This document shows, piece after piece, positions 21,360 to 33,517 of a stretch of 64,000 nucleotides of DNA. The notes beneath the pieces were generated by a model. The model saw only the letters and a program-made list of their open reading frames with translations. It was not told the DNA's origin and did not search any database. This stretch comes from Linanthus parryae (taxonomy: Eukaryota > Streptophyta > Magnoliopsida > Ericales > Polemoniaceae), in assembly GCA_023055425.1 (NCBI GenBank), contig JALGPY010000008.1, forward strand, positions 11,356,501 through 11,420,500, in the 5' to 3' direction. Position numbers and translations under genes: made by a program. Positions within the stretch are counted from its first letter, which is position 1. Each line of letters opens with the position of its first letter.

Positions 21360-24300
21360 CCCCCGCAAGATGGAGGATCGAGAAGAGACGCCAATCTTGG
21401 ACCGCAACTGAAGAAAGAGGTCACGGAAGAGTGGCTTGGTGAGACAGTCTGCCAGTTGGTCAGCAGAGGAAACATGGGAGACACATAGGAGCCCATCCCG
21501 AACCTGTTCACGAAAAAAATGGAAGTCAAGAGCAACATGCTTCATGTGAGAGTGGAAAACCGGGTTCGATTAAACATTGTTAGCACCCATGTTGTCACAG
21601 TAGATAGCAGGAGCTGAGGACAGGGAACACCCAAGCTCCGACAAAAGAGAGCAGGAGCTGAGGACACGGAACGGTACTCAGCTTCAGTAGAAGAGCGAGC
21701 AACAGTACGCTGCTTCTTGGAGCTCCAAGAGATGGGAGAACCCCCAAAGTAAACAATGTATCCGGTGGTAGAAGTATAATCGTCCTTGTTACCTGCCCAA
21801 TCAGCATAAGAGAAATCATAGAGACTTAGGGGACCCCTACGAAGAACCAGCGCATAATCAGAAGTCCCCTTTGAGTATCGAAGTAGTCGTTTAACAGCAT
21901 TCCAGTGGATAGTGGTAGGTCGGTGCATGAACTGAGAAAATAGATTGACAGCAAAAGAGATGTCTGGCAGAGTGAGAGAAAGATACTGAAGACTACCAAC
22001 TGCCATTCGATATTCCCTCGCATCAAAGCGCTGTACCACTGGTGACAGTAAGATCAGGAGAAGTATCCATGGGCGTTTGAACCGGATTAGAGGAAGACAT
22101 AACAAGATGATGAAGTAGGTCATGGATGTACTTTTGCTGGGAGAGAAGAATGCCCTGAGAGTGAGGTAAAACCTCAACACTAAGAAAAAAAGACAGCTCG
22201 CCAATATCTTTCAAGGAGAACCTGCGAGAAAGATCAAGAATAAAGCGCTGGACTGCATCTGCATCAGAGCCTGTGATAACAATATCGTCCACGTAGACAA
22301 GCAGATATAGAGTAACACCCAAGCGACGATATATAAACAGGGAACTATCAGCACGAGAATTGACAAAGCCCTGATGAAGTAAAAAGTGACGGAGTTCAGC
22401 ATACCATGCTCGGGGGGCCTGTTTGAGGCCGTAGATTGCCTTGTTGAGGCGAAAAACATGATGAGGATGATCCTGATCAACAAAGCCATGACGCTGCTGC
22501 ATGTAACTGTCTCAAAGAGAGTGCCTTGGAGAAAGGCATTGTTGACATCCAGCTGGCGAAGAGGCCACTGCCGAGAGACAGCAATGGAGAGCACAAGCCG
22601 AATGGTGGACGGTTTGACTACTGGACTGAATGTGTCATGATAATCAATGTCGGGGCGCTGATGAAAACCCTTAGCAACCAAACGAGCCTTGTACCTGTCA
22701 ACAGAACCATCCGGCTTACGCTTAACGCGAAACACCCACCTGCAACCAACCACATTAGTGGATCTGGACGGTAAAACAAGAGTCCATGTATTATTCTGAA
22801 CCAGTGCATCAAGTTCAGCGGTCATGGCACTGCGCCCCTGAGGATGTTTGAGAGCCTCGGTGATTGTACTGGGTTCGCTATCACTGATTCACTACCACTA
22901 GAAGAGGTGGCGGTGAAGACATATCGAGGATTGCTGCGACGAGTCCCATCCCTGGAGCGAGTGACCATAGGATGGGAGGAGGAGGAGGGCACAATAGGAG
23001 CGGAGGGAACAAAGGAAGACACAGGGGCTGCTGGGAGATCAGCAGGAGGTATGGAAGGAGCCGAATGACCGGTGCGGCGAACGTAGGAATCATCAGATGT
23101 GGGGGTAGTGGAGGAGGACGTAAAGGGGAAGGACGACTCATCAAACTGAACATGACGAGAGACATACAGACGATGAGAGGTGATATCAAGACACAAGTAG
23201 GCACTCTGAGTCAAGGAGTACCCAACGAAGACACAGGGGGTGGACCTGTCTTCCAGTTATGAGTAGTGTAGGGACGAAGATAAGGATAGCAGAGACAACC
23301 AAAGACATGGAGTTTGGCGTAGTTAGGTTGTTGGCGATAGACGGTTGTGGAGAACGCATACGGCCAGTAGTGCGTGGACATAGATGCGTGATGAAGAAGA
23401 GAAAGGCCGGTCTCGACGATATGCCGATGGCGACGTTCAGAATATGCGTTGTGTTGGGGAGTATGAGGGGGAGAGGTAAGGTGAGATATGCCATGGTCCG
23501 AGAAATAGGACCGAAGGCCAATGTATTCGCCCCCGTTGTCAGAGTAGAGAGTTCGGAGAGAGAAAGCAAAGTATTTTTCTACGAGAGCACGCCAACGGAT
23601 AAAAATATCACGTAGTTGAGATTTGCGTTGCATAGAATAAAGCCAAATGTACTTGGAGAAATGATCAAAAAAGATAACATAATATTTGAAACCATCGTGA
23701 GATGTACCTGGAGAGGTCCATACATCAGAAAAGACAACCTCAAGCGGACGAGAGGATTTAATACTAGAATTGTGAAAAGGGAATTTGTGACTCTTAGTGC
23801 ATTGACATGCATTACATGAAGACTCATTGCCACTACTAAACGGTAGAGAAAACTTAGAAACTATGTGACGACAGACGGGCCCGGCAGGATGGCCAAGGCG
23901 GTGATGCCACAACTGGAAGGATGGACGAGACTGGATGGTAAGTGCCAGCGAGGGAGGAAGCTGGCCACTCATAGACTCCATCTTTAAGAGGACCGGTTAG
24001 GACGGGCGACCCCGTGATTCGATCCTTTAAAACAAAACCATCATAAGAGAACTCAGCAAGGAGATTATTAGAGGAACAGAGTTGAGAGACAGAAATAATA
24101 TTCTTTTGAATGGCTGGGACACAAAGAACATTATGTAAATGAAAGGTATTTGAAGAGAAAGTGAGAGATAGCGAACCAGTGTGGGTGATAGGCAAGCTCG
24201 TACCGTCACCAATCATCACATCATCTCCAAGCGTGTAGGGCTGATGAAGTGACAGGTTGTCCAGATCAGCAGTGATATGATGGGTGGCTCATGTGTCAAG

Positions 24301-25463
24301 AAGCCAGGATGGCGTATGCATAAGTCCAGACTGAGCAGTAGAAACATCGGCACGTGGAGTCCAGGGAGTGGACGGAGCTGAGTACCCTGAAGAGATATAG
24401 CTGGGACGAGTGTCAGACGATCTGGTGGAGCCAGAATCGTTATACTGCTGAAGCATCCAACCAAACTGAGAGCACTGGTGGATACGATGACCCTTTTCAC
24501 CACAACCCTGACAGAAACCAAGGAACGGGCGAGGATGCCGAGGACTAGATGGAACTGATGGACCATGTGGGGCCCATGAGGAGGTGTACTGCTCATAGGG
24601 AAGGGGCGGCTGATGCTGGGGCTGCTGTGAGCAGCGATTGTGCTGACCACGACCGCGTCCACGACCTCTCGGCGGAGGGCCAAATGACAAGTTGGCCGAA
24701 GCAGGAGTGGAAGAGGGGTTCGGCTGTACTGTGGCGAAATACTGCTCATGCTGAGTGAGCTTCTCAAAGAGCTCTTCAAAGCCAATATCTGTATCGCGGA
24801 CCTTTATCGCCGCAACAATGGGGAGATACAACTCATTCATACCATCAAGAATCCGATCCACAACATTGGATTCGTCCATTAGTTTGCCAAGAAGCGCTAA
24901 CTCGTCAGCCTTGTGTTTAACAAAGTGCATGAACGCGGAGATTGTCCGTGTACCTTGTTGAGGTTTTTGAGATGCTCCTTGACCTGATTGATATGACCAC
25001 GAGAAGGGAGCACATAGATATTGTGGAGAGTACGCCAAATATCAAGAGTCGTGCGAGCGGTGGTTATGTGAGAGAGCGCGGATTGCGCGAGAGTGCTGGC
25101 AAGAAACGCAAAGACAAGCTGGTCCTGTTGGAACCAGGATGCGTAAGCTGGGTTTGACTGAAGATTGGTACTGTCAGCAAGTCCAGATGAAGCTGATGAA
25201 TCAGTTCCAGTAAGTGATTCGGTTTGCGAGGCTGTAACAGTGGCGTTCGGGGCAGCAGGTGGCCGCGGGATGAGTGGTAGAGGCGGTTGCTTGCTACCGT
25301 CGACATAGCTTAGCAAGCCGTGTCCGGTAAGAAGGGCTTGGACTTGAACTTTCAAAGCTAGAAAGTTATTCCCGTCAAGCTTGATCAATGTTGGCGGGGC
25401 AGCGACTACAACCAATTGCTTGTTGGGGTTGCTGAGTTCCGGGACTGTGGCAGGGGCTGCCAT
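21342..25463 (-). pseudogene. Copia gag-pol polyprotein of the short-LTR element, broken
   Basis: Gag starts at 25463 (MAAPATVPELSN), with a frameshift near 24955 and a CX2CX4HX4C knuckle (CQGCGEKGHRIHQC, about 24500). The protease motif reads LLDT-stop-ATHH: a TGA at 24289-24291 replaces the Gly of the DTG active site. Integrase shows HHRLGHP with CNACQC, then VFSDVW and YSDNGGEY (23980-23450). RT shows [34 protein letters not shown] and YVDDIVITG (22825-22260). RNase H shows YADWAGN and SSTEAEYRS (about 21780-21690), with a duplication of about 48 bp at 21600-21670. Frames shift near 23550, 23210, 22500 and 22200. All domains are present but no polyprotein can be made. Confidence 0.9.
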
Positions 25464-25561
25464 GGAATGGTTGGAAAAAAAAATTAAGCTGAGACTGAGA
25501 GAGCCTTTGCAGGAGACACGTGGACTATTTTTCTTCAGATGGAGAAAGAACTGTTGAGATC
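24962..25561 (-). repeat. 600-bp direct repeat of Copia gag, left copy
   Basis: It matches 44277-44876 with about three substitutions in the whole length. It includes the gag start. Its right edge (GAGATC) is the exact insertion point of LTR1. A normal target duplication for this family would be 5 bp, so this repeat needs another explanation. Confidence 0.92.
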
Positions 25562-26030
25562 TGTTAGCAATTGGTGCGCCCATGTGGGGTGCCCAATGTA
25601 ATTATCGTAACCTTATGGGGTTAGTTGCACTAATGCAAAAACTAGAGGGGTTAGTAGCTAAGGCTCAAACCCTAGGGGTTTATGTGCAAACCTAGGAGAA
25701 GTTTTGCCTATATAAGGAGGCAGCCTCCTACATATTATAATGCTATTCTACACAGTAAAGTTATTCTGTCTAGATACATACTAGTTGTAGAGAACCCTAG
25801 TCTCTCTCCAACTTCATCCAAGGAGGTGGAACGTGGTGTGGAAATCAGTGTTCGTCCTCGAGATTCACACTAGATTGGTGGGAGCAAGATCAAAGAGGAG
25901 GCGCGTGAAAGCAAGCAACACAAAGATCATCCGCTGCATTAAGGAGCTAAGGAAGACAAGGTAAACACATGAATATTCCGCTTTAATTCATGTTGTAGAT
26001 CTGAACATGTTAGATCCTTCCTGCCCTTCA
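25562..26030 (+). repeat. LTR1 (469 bp) with TATA box at 25709-25717
   Basis: It starts TGTTAGCAATTGG and ends CCCTTCA. The TATA box sits in GCCTATATAAGGAGGC. Directly after it, AGGAGGC-A-GCCTCCT (25715-25729) is a perfect 15-bp palindrome close to the expected transcription start. Confidence 0.93.
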
Positions 26031-26031
26031 T

Positions 26032-26044
26032 TGGTATCAGAGCC
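26032..26044 (+). other. tRNA-iMet primer-binding site
   Basis: TGGTATCAGAGCC is complementary to the 3' end of plant initiator-Met tRNA, one base inside LTR1. It recurs at 33519 and, with one mismatch (TCAAAGCC), at 40816. Confidence 0.9.
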
Positions 26045-27755
26045 ATAGGCTTACTTTTCGTGCCTCGATAAGCGTTCCCGAACCTGTTTCAAAAATCGCG
26101 TTTCTGAAATTTCATAACCAGTAGACGAAACCTATATGGTTAGGTAGGGTTTTTCACGAGGATTCCAGATATATAAATTTTATATTTTTTGGATTTACGG
26201 TGAATTAGTTATGAATTTTCAAAGTTTCGGAACTGTATTAATCTCGACTGCTAGATCCAATAATTAGAACACATTTTTCAAAACTTGTTAAAATTGGATT
26301 TTGACCACATAATCGGGATCAGGACGAAGAGACGATCACGGAAAAAAAATTTTCGTCGCGATCGGAGCACGGGAAGGCGGCGCGTGGGCTTCACGCGCCA
26401 CTGACGCCGCCCCCACGCGCGGCCACGCGCCGCACGCGCCCAAGGGCTGGCGGCGGCTGCTGACGTGGCCCTAGGGCTGACGCGGCAGATGACGTGGCGG
26501 TGCCACGTCAGCAAGTGGCTGACGTGGCGATGACGTGGCAGCCACGTGGCAGCTGACGTGGCGATGACGTGGCGGGCTGACGTGGCAGCTGACGTCAGCA
26601 TAGATGCTGACGTGGCATGCCACGTGGCATGCTGACGTGGCACATGGCCGACGTCGGCGCGTGGCGGAGGCGGACGCGCCCACGCGCGGCGGCGCGTGAG
26701 GGCGCGTGCGGCCTCCTCCCGCCGTCATTTTTCGTCCGGTTTTTTCCTAGGGACTCCAAATTAAATTTCCTATTTTGTGGGTATTTTTCCATAATTTTTG
26801 GAGCGACGGAAAATTTTAGTAATTTCCAGATTAATTAATTAGTGTTTAGCACACTTCCCGAGGCAGTTTGACGACCTTAAACACACTGTTTTGAGCCCAA
26901 ATTTTTTCTGGAGACTTAGGTCAATTTTCCCTACGTTTTGCCATAGGTGGTGAGACCCTGGGTGGTAGGGAGCAATTTTCGATCTTTTTAGTTGATTAGA
27001 TTATTGCTTATTAATTTCCAGTAATTATTGCTTAATTCCGGAAATTTCCAGAAAATTCCAGTATGTTTATTATATTGTTATACATGGTGTTGTGGGTTGA
27101 ATGGATGTGTTTGGTGCATGGATGTGGCATAGATGTTTTATATTTTGGTTTTGGTATTGGTTTTTGAATATGTAATCAAAATACGGCCTGCGTGTCGTGC
27201 CTCTCTATACTCTAGTGTCTTCTCTTCTCATCCACTCGCCTCTATGAGGTTACTTCTTATTAGAAATAAGATAGTTATTAGAGATTGAAGATTGAAGCTT
27301 CAAGAGAGGTGGCCAAACCAAAAGCTATGGCGCAAGGTGCATGGAGCAATTAGACGGTCTAATGGAGCCTCAAGCTTGGAGTCCTCAAGTAGGCGAGATG
27401 GCATGAGATGGAGTTCAAGACTTGCTCAAGAATTGCTCTCAATAGTGGGAGTGCACCTTAGGGGCCACATCCATTGCATATTTATTTATGCTTATGCTTG
27501 TTTTATGTTATAACTGCGTGTGATTGGCTATATATGTTTAACCTCGCATGCTAAAGAACTAAAACAAAAGAGCTCACATGATGACATGATTAAAATTGAT
27601 AGGAAATCACAAGTGATGAGATTTGATTCCTAGGATATACGCTAGGTTTTGGTGGAGTCCTTGTGAGGAACTATTGGGATTAATCGATGTCACATGTTAT
27701 TTAGGAGCTAAAACAAAGCTAGTAACTAATATCCATTTTGTCTCATTTTTCAGTC
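26045..27755 (+). other. Long leader with TGACGTGGC motif cluster
   Basis: No protein is encoded before the gag ATG. About 26340-26720 is strikingly GC-rich in an otherwise AT-rich region. Within about 26455-26650 TGACGTGGC occurs nine times on the plus strand, with further reverse copies, TGACGTCA palindromes and CCACGTGG cores. TGACGTGGC is a C-box/G-box hybrid of the kind bound by plant bZIP factors (established for the motif; binding here is inference). The block recurs at about 33955-34190, 41255-41460, inverted at about 43300-43490, and in weaker form at about 2980-3110. The rest (26720-27755) is AT-rich and featureless. Confidence 0.75.
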
Positions 27756-30700
27756 ATGATGAACACGAATCTATTTCCTAAATCTGCTGTAATTCTAAAG
27801 GGAGACAACTTCCGTGCATGGTACAGAAGTGCGATATGTCGCATGATTGAGCTAGGACTGTCTGATCATTTGCATATGGCAAAGATGGAGCCATGGGTAC
27901 CACCGGGCGGCCCAACTGATGCATATAGACGTGATCTTGAGGCTTACCAGAAATGGGAAGTTGATGACAAGAAAGCATGTCTAGAATTGATGGATCTAGT
28001 GAGGACTGACCTCCTAGAGTCAATTGTGATTGATTATGCAAAGAAGCTCTGGGAAGACATTCTAGGACTGTACGGAAGTGCAGACGACTTCCAAAAGACA
28101 TGTCTATGGATGATGCTCACTTCTACGGTGAAGGATGATAATGTCTCTATGGATACGCACCTAAAGACCTTATCATTCTATATTACTGAACTTATAACTT
28201 CTGGGCATGATGTATCCGATGAGAGACAGCTAAAGGCTGTGAGAATGTCTCTACCAGATTCATGGGATTCCGTGAGAAAGGTATTGCAGGGATCAGATGA
28301 CATAAGGACATTTGATGAAGCAAAGCGATATTTATTGTTTGAGGAAAAGAGACTGGAATTTGCCAGAACTTCTAGTCCAGCATCGCAGGTAGAGAGCCCT
28401 CCCATGGCAAACGTGCCAAAGGGTCAGGAAGTCATCGTGGAGCACGAGAGTGGAGGCCACATGGGCCCATGCCGCAAAATCAGTAAGGGCCAAATGTGGA
28501 AGAGGTCCAAAAGGGATATGAGACAAGTTATGTGCTATAACTGCCAGGCATATGGCCACTTTGCTCGTGACTGCGCCGAGCCAAAGGTACACTATAATCC
28601 AAACTCTGACTGTTATGTTGTAAGTCAAGTTTATATTGCTGATTCCCCTAATGTGTGGGTATTGGATTCAGGTGCGAGTGAACACCTAGCATGTGATCGA
28701 GACGCGTGCACGGATTATAGGCGAGTACCAGTGGGCAGTAGAAGAGTGTACATGGGGAACAACTCTTTCGTTGATGTGGTGGGCATTGGCACTATCAGCT
28801 GAAGATGAAGTCTGGAAAGACGCTTGTTCTTCATGACGTTTTGTACGCTCCTGATGCACGCAAGAACTTAGTTTCAGTTTATAGACTTTTGGATTTGGAT
28901 TTTAGACTTGTTTTTGAGGGTAGTTTTGCCAAACTGTTTGTTGGCAACTCATGTTTTGGTACTGGTTATATTTCTCGTGGTTTATTTTATTTAGACATTG
29001 TTGGTTCTAGCATTGATGATGTTTATGATTCTCGTTCATATATTACATCTTCTAGTGATGATGATGCCACTAGATGGCATGCTAGATTGGGACATATAGG
29101 ACAGGACAGGATGAACAAGCTGGCCAAGGCAGGCCTACTTGGAGATATGCCCAAGATATCATTACATGTATGTGAGTCTTGTCTTGCAGGAAAAGCTAAA
29201 CGCAACCGTTCGGTAAAGCAGTAAGGGCTACTGAGCCTTTACAACTTGTTCATTCTGATGTTTGCGGTCCATTAAATGTTAGAGCTAGACATGGTGCTCG
29301 CTATTTCATCACATTCATAGATGATCACACTCGTTTTGGTTATGTGTATTTGATGGCACATAAATCTGAAGCGCTAGGGTGCTTCAGAAAATTTCTACAA
29401 GAGGTAGAGAACCAACTGGACAAAAGAGTTAAGGCTCTTAGGACAGATCGAGGGCGCGAATATCTATCTGAGCAATTTAAGGAGCTCTGTGAGACTAAAG
29501 GAATAGTGAGGCAGTTAACTATTCCCTTCACACCGCAGCAAAATGGTGTAGCGGAAAGAAGGAATAGAACACTGTTAGAGATGGTTCGTAGTATGATGGC
29601 AAATGCGAATCTGCCTATCTCCTATTGGGGAGATGCATTGATGACTGCCACATACATACTGAACCGTGTGCCCACCAAGTCTGTAGCCACAACCCCTTAC
29701 GAGATGTGGACCAAAAGGCAACCCGAATTGGGTCACCTTAGGCCATGGGGGTCGGCCGCCTATGTACGTAACGTCTCCCATGTCCATGGGAAATTGGGTG
29801 CTAGAGGAAAGAAGTGCATCTTCATACGGTACTCTGAGCACTCTAAGGGTTATGTATTCATAGCGCAACAGCCGGATGGTAGTCTAACAGAGATGGAATC
29901 GCGAGATGTAGAATTTCTCGAGAGAGATTTTCCCAGTCAGGGAGAAGCACGTGGAGATGGTATTCTCTACGAAGAGGAGGAACCACTGGATGACTCTCAG
30001 TTCTCTACAGACCTACAGGGAACAGTCCCTATGGATCTTCAGAACAGTGGGAGTGACTTGCCTAGTGAGCAGCCCATCATATACGATGATGAAGCTGAAG
30101 AAGAACCCTCTTTGCGTAGGAGCGCTCGTGGGAGCGTACCCCGTCGACGATTTGACATCGAAGGGGAGGCCATGATGGTCACCACGCAAGAAGATGATGA
30201 ACCTAGGACATTGTCCGAGGCTCTCTCATCCCCTGACAAGAAAGAATGGACGATTGCTTTACAAGAAGAACTGGAGTCAATGAAAACCAATCATGTTTGG
30301 GATTTAGTTGACTTGCCTCCTGGGCGTAGGGCCATTGGAAACAAATGGGTTTTCAAGATCAAGAGGAAGGCAGACGGAAGCGTTGAGAGGCATAAGGCCC
30401 GGCTAGTGGCGAAAGGCTACACCCAACAACAGGGTGTGGATTACGAGGAGACGTTCTCACCGGTTGTGAGAATTGCCTCCATTCGCCTCATACTTGCAAT
30501 AGTGGCTAGCATGGACTTGGAACTACATCAAATGGATGTTAAGACTGCATTTCTCAATGGAGAACTAGATGAGGAGATCTATATGGCTCAACCGGAAGGT
30601 TTTGAGAAGAAAGGTCAAGAGCACAAAGTGTGCAAGCTGATTAAGTCCATATATGGACTGAAGCAATCCTCAAGACAGTGGTATTTGAAATTCCATCAAG

Positions 30701-31764
30701 ACATTGTAGCATATGGCTTCACAATGGTTGATGAGGACCACTGTGTGTATGTCAGACGTTCCGGAAAGAAGTTCATGATACTATCATTATATGTAGATGA
30801 CATACTACTAGCCAGCAATGATAAAGGAATGCTCGGAACTACCAAAGGGTGGTTATCCTCTCGTTTTTCAATGAAGGATATCGGAGAAGCGAGTTACATC
30901 CTTGGGATAAAGATCCTAAGGAACCGCTCTAAGAGGCTTCTTGGCTTGTCTCAAGAGACATACATCAAGAAGATACTTGAACGGTTCCAGATGATGGACT
31001 CCAAGCCATTCGAGACTCCCATTGCACATGGCGAGAAACTCAGCCTTGAAATGTGTCCCAAGACCCAACACGAGAGAGACCAGATGGCCAAAGTACCCTA
31101 TGCAAGTGCTGTCGGAAGTTTAATGTACGCAATGATGTGTACAAGGCCCGACATATGTCATGTTGTCGGTTTAGTTAGCAGATATCAGTCTGATCCCGGT
31201 GTTGGACACTGGAAGGCTGTTAAGAGGATTCTCCGATATCTCAAAGGGACTAAGGATTACGTGTTAAGCTACCGAGGCTCTGAGCTAAGGCTCATTGGCT
31301 ACAGTGATGCTGACTGGGGTGGGGACCTAGACGCACGTAAATCGACCTCAGGCTACGTCTTCATGCTGGGTGGAGGAGCCATCACATGGCACAGTAGCAA
31401 GCAGACTTGCACTGCCTTATCAACCATGGAAGCTGAATACGTTGCCTGCTCCGCGGCAGCGCAGGAGAGTGTTTGGCTGAAGAGATTTCTGGTCAGCTTA
31501 GGAGCGGTTGACGAACCAAGACCAGTAACGCTTCGTTGTGATAGTATGTCGGCCATAGCTTGTGCTAAAGATCCGAAATACCACAGCAAGGCCAAACATA
31601 TTGAGATAAAGTACCACTTCATTAGGGAAGTAGTAGCTAAGGGAGATATCACTCTAGAGCATATTCCTACGAATCAGATGTTAGCTGATCCAATGACCAA
31701 GCCTCTTCTTAAGGCTACTTTTGTAGGTCATATTAGGAGTATAGGGTTAGGCAAATGGAGCTAG
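27756..31764 (+). pseudogene. Copia gag-pol polyprotein with two frameshifts
   Basis: Gag starts at the ATG at 27756 (MMNTNLFPKSAVILKGDNF). It has a knuckle CYNCQAYGHFARDC (about 28535) and a protease site WVLDSGASEHLA (about 28660). A one-base deletion at about 28797 gives TGA at 28800. The next frame (28805-29224) holds the integrase zinc region HARLGHIGQDRMNKL with CESCLAGK. A second one-base deletion at about 29205 ends it. The third frame runs open to 31764 with integrase core TDRGREY and PQQNGVAERRNR, RT with MDVKTAFLNGELDEEIYMAQP and LYVDDILLAS, and RNase H with YSDADWGGD and TMEAEYVACS, ending LADPMTKPL. All catalytic residues appear kept. It was probably functional until recently. 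Confidence 0.92.
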
Positions 31765-33048
31765 GTGTCAGACTGATTAGAAGTTTTTGAGACATTGATT
31801 GATTGGATATTAGGAATGGATTTGTTATTTATGCTGCATGTTGTTTGATACGTGTATGATATGTTACATTTCCAGTACTAGCTTAGAGCATGTCACGCAG
31901 ACACCAGGTTGGCTCACTCACACGAGCAACCGCCTTCGCAATATCCTGGATATGTCTGGGTGTGGCGGAAGATGAGACAGAATCCCGATAAGCGCTGAAA
32001 GCCTGCGATAGGATAAGAAATGCCTTCTTCATATGAGCATATGGCCTATGATAAGAGCAAGATGTCTATCAGTAGAGCTAGGAGCCTGTCAGACGGATTT
32101 AATTGTCGCATTGGAAACAAGTTCCAAGGTGAGGTTGGTTATGGCCAATCGAACATGGTTATTACCCCGAACCATGTATAGTCTGTGTAGAAGAGAAAGC
32201 CAGATGCGAGAGCTGATAATTGTTCACAATAGTGTGACGTCGCAGCACTCGGGCTGGTGGCCATAAGGGCTACCGGATAGACATCTGCATAGTGGTCCTT
32301 TGCAAAGGATAAGACATGCGCTCTGATCAGAGTCTAAACACTATGGCGCATATTCCCCCCTGAATGACGCGCGCTTATGAGTGACCATGAGGTGATGAGT
32401 AGAATAAGTCCCTGGGATTCCTCATCGTGTGAGCCTCGTCGATCATAGAAAGATGATTGACACTGTATACCCTTTGTACTTACGTCTGTGTCATAAGGAG
32501 ACGGGTCGGTGGTGCAACTTTGGCGTGACACCTTACGGCTATGGATGATTCGGCCTTCCGGACACTGCTGGGAAAGCATCTGAGCCGAATCTGAGTGACA
32601 CATGTATGTAAGGAAAGATTCTCATTGCATCGCTCTTTATTATCTTCATTGGGCCCACCTGCAAGATCTTATGGGATCATGTAGGATATGAAAATATAAA
32701 GGAGATGTGGACTCATTGGAGCATGGCCTTCGGGACATGGCAGGTGCTCATGATCCACGAGATGACAATCGGAGGAATCTGGGGAATACGAGAGTTACTG
32801 AGAGCATTATCACTGTTTTATGTTTTAAGGGTGCCTTCCTGCGCTGGCTATACGAGTTTGGTATGTGGATCTCCCGAGAGGGTGCCTTCCCATACTGGCT
32901 ATACGAGTTTGGTGTACGGATCTCCCGAAATGCAGGTACTCTTACCGGTCACACGCCACGGCCACACAATACTCTTTTGTAGATGATAGAAAGTTGGAGA
33001 TTGATGGAGACTAGATGAATTGTGCAACCCCACTGTGCGAGTGGGAGA
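31765..33048 (+). other. 3' untranslated region of the Copia element
   Basis: It is non-coding and about 97-99% identical to 39060-40345 of the neighbouring degenerate element, far better conserved than the coding part. A 51-bp tandem pair at 32830-32931 (GTGCCTTCC...TCTCCCGA) is present in both copies. It ends with the purine tract before LTR2. Confidence 0.75.
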
Positions 33049-33517
33049 TGTTAGCAATTGGTGCGCCCATGTGGGGTGCCCAATGTAATTATCGTAACCT
33101 TATGGGGTTAGTTGCACTAATGCACAAACTAGAGGGGTTAGTAGCTAAGGCTCAAACCCTAGGGGTTTATGTGCAAATCTAGGAGAAGTTTTGCCTATAT
33201 AAGGAGGCAGCCTCCTACATATTATAATGCTATTCTACACAGTAAAGTTATTCTGTCTAGATACATACTAGTTGTAGAGAACCCTAGTCTCTCTCCAACT
33301 TCATCCAAGGAGGTGGAACGTGGTGTGGAAATCAGTGTTCGTCCTCGAGATTCACACTAGATTGGTGGGAGCAAGATCAAAGAGGAGGCGCGTGAAAGCA
33401 AGCAACACAAAGATCATCCGCTGCATTAAGGAGCTAAGGAAGACAAGGTAAACACATGAATATTCCGCTTTAATTCATGTTGTAGATCTGAACATGTTAG
33501 ATCCTTCCTGCCCTTCA
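33049..33517 (+). repeat. LTR2 (469 bp), shared between two tandem elements
   Basis: It carries the same ends and TATA box (33196-33204) as LTR1. At the two sites where it differs from LTR1 (ATGCACAAACT and GCAAATCTAGG) it agrees with LTR3. A complete primer site follows at 33519. Confidence 0.93.

Larger units (their letters stand above)
25562..33517 (+). mobile_element. Near-intact Copia element with 469-bp LTRs
   Basis: LTR1 is 25562-26030 and LTR2 33049-33517. They differ at about two positions, so the insertion is young. The primer site TGGTATCAGAGCC follows LTR1 directly, and a purine-rich GAGTGGGAGA precedes LTR2. A 1.7-kb GC-rich leader, gag-pol (27756-31764) and a 1.3-kb 3' untranslated region lie between. 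Two single-base deletions split gag-pol. LTR2 also serves as the left LTR of the following degenerate element, so the two share an LTR in tandem. The left flank AGATC has no matching copy on the right, because the right side of the complex is rearranged. Confidence 0.92.

Noticed and set aside
22386..25157. Plus-strand frames of 60-118 codons opposite the short-LTR Copia gag-pol
   Set aside because: They are antisense shadows of conserved gag-pol domains.
26278..26838. Several arginine/alanine-rich frames on both strands in the GC-rich leader
   Set aside because: High GC removes stops in many frames at once. Frames differ among leader copies and no start is conserved.
32705..32986. Overlapping plus-strand frames in the Copia 3' untranslated region (also at 40002-40283)
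   Set aside because: They are conserved only because the whole region is nearly identical in both copies. Two frames are open at once and neither resembles a known protein.
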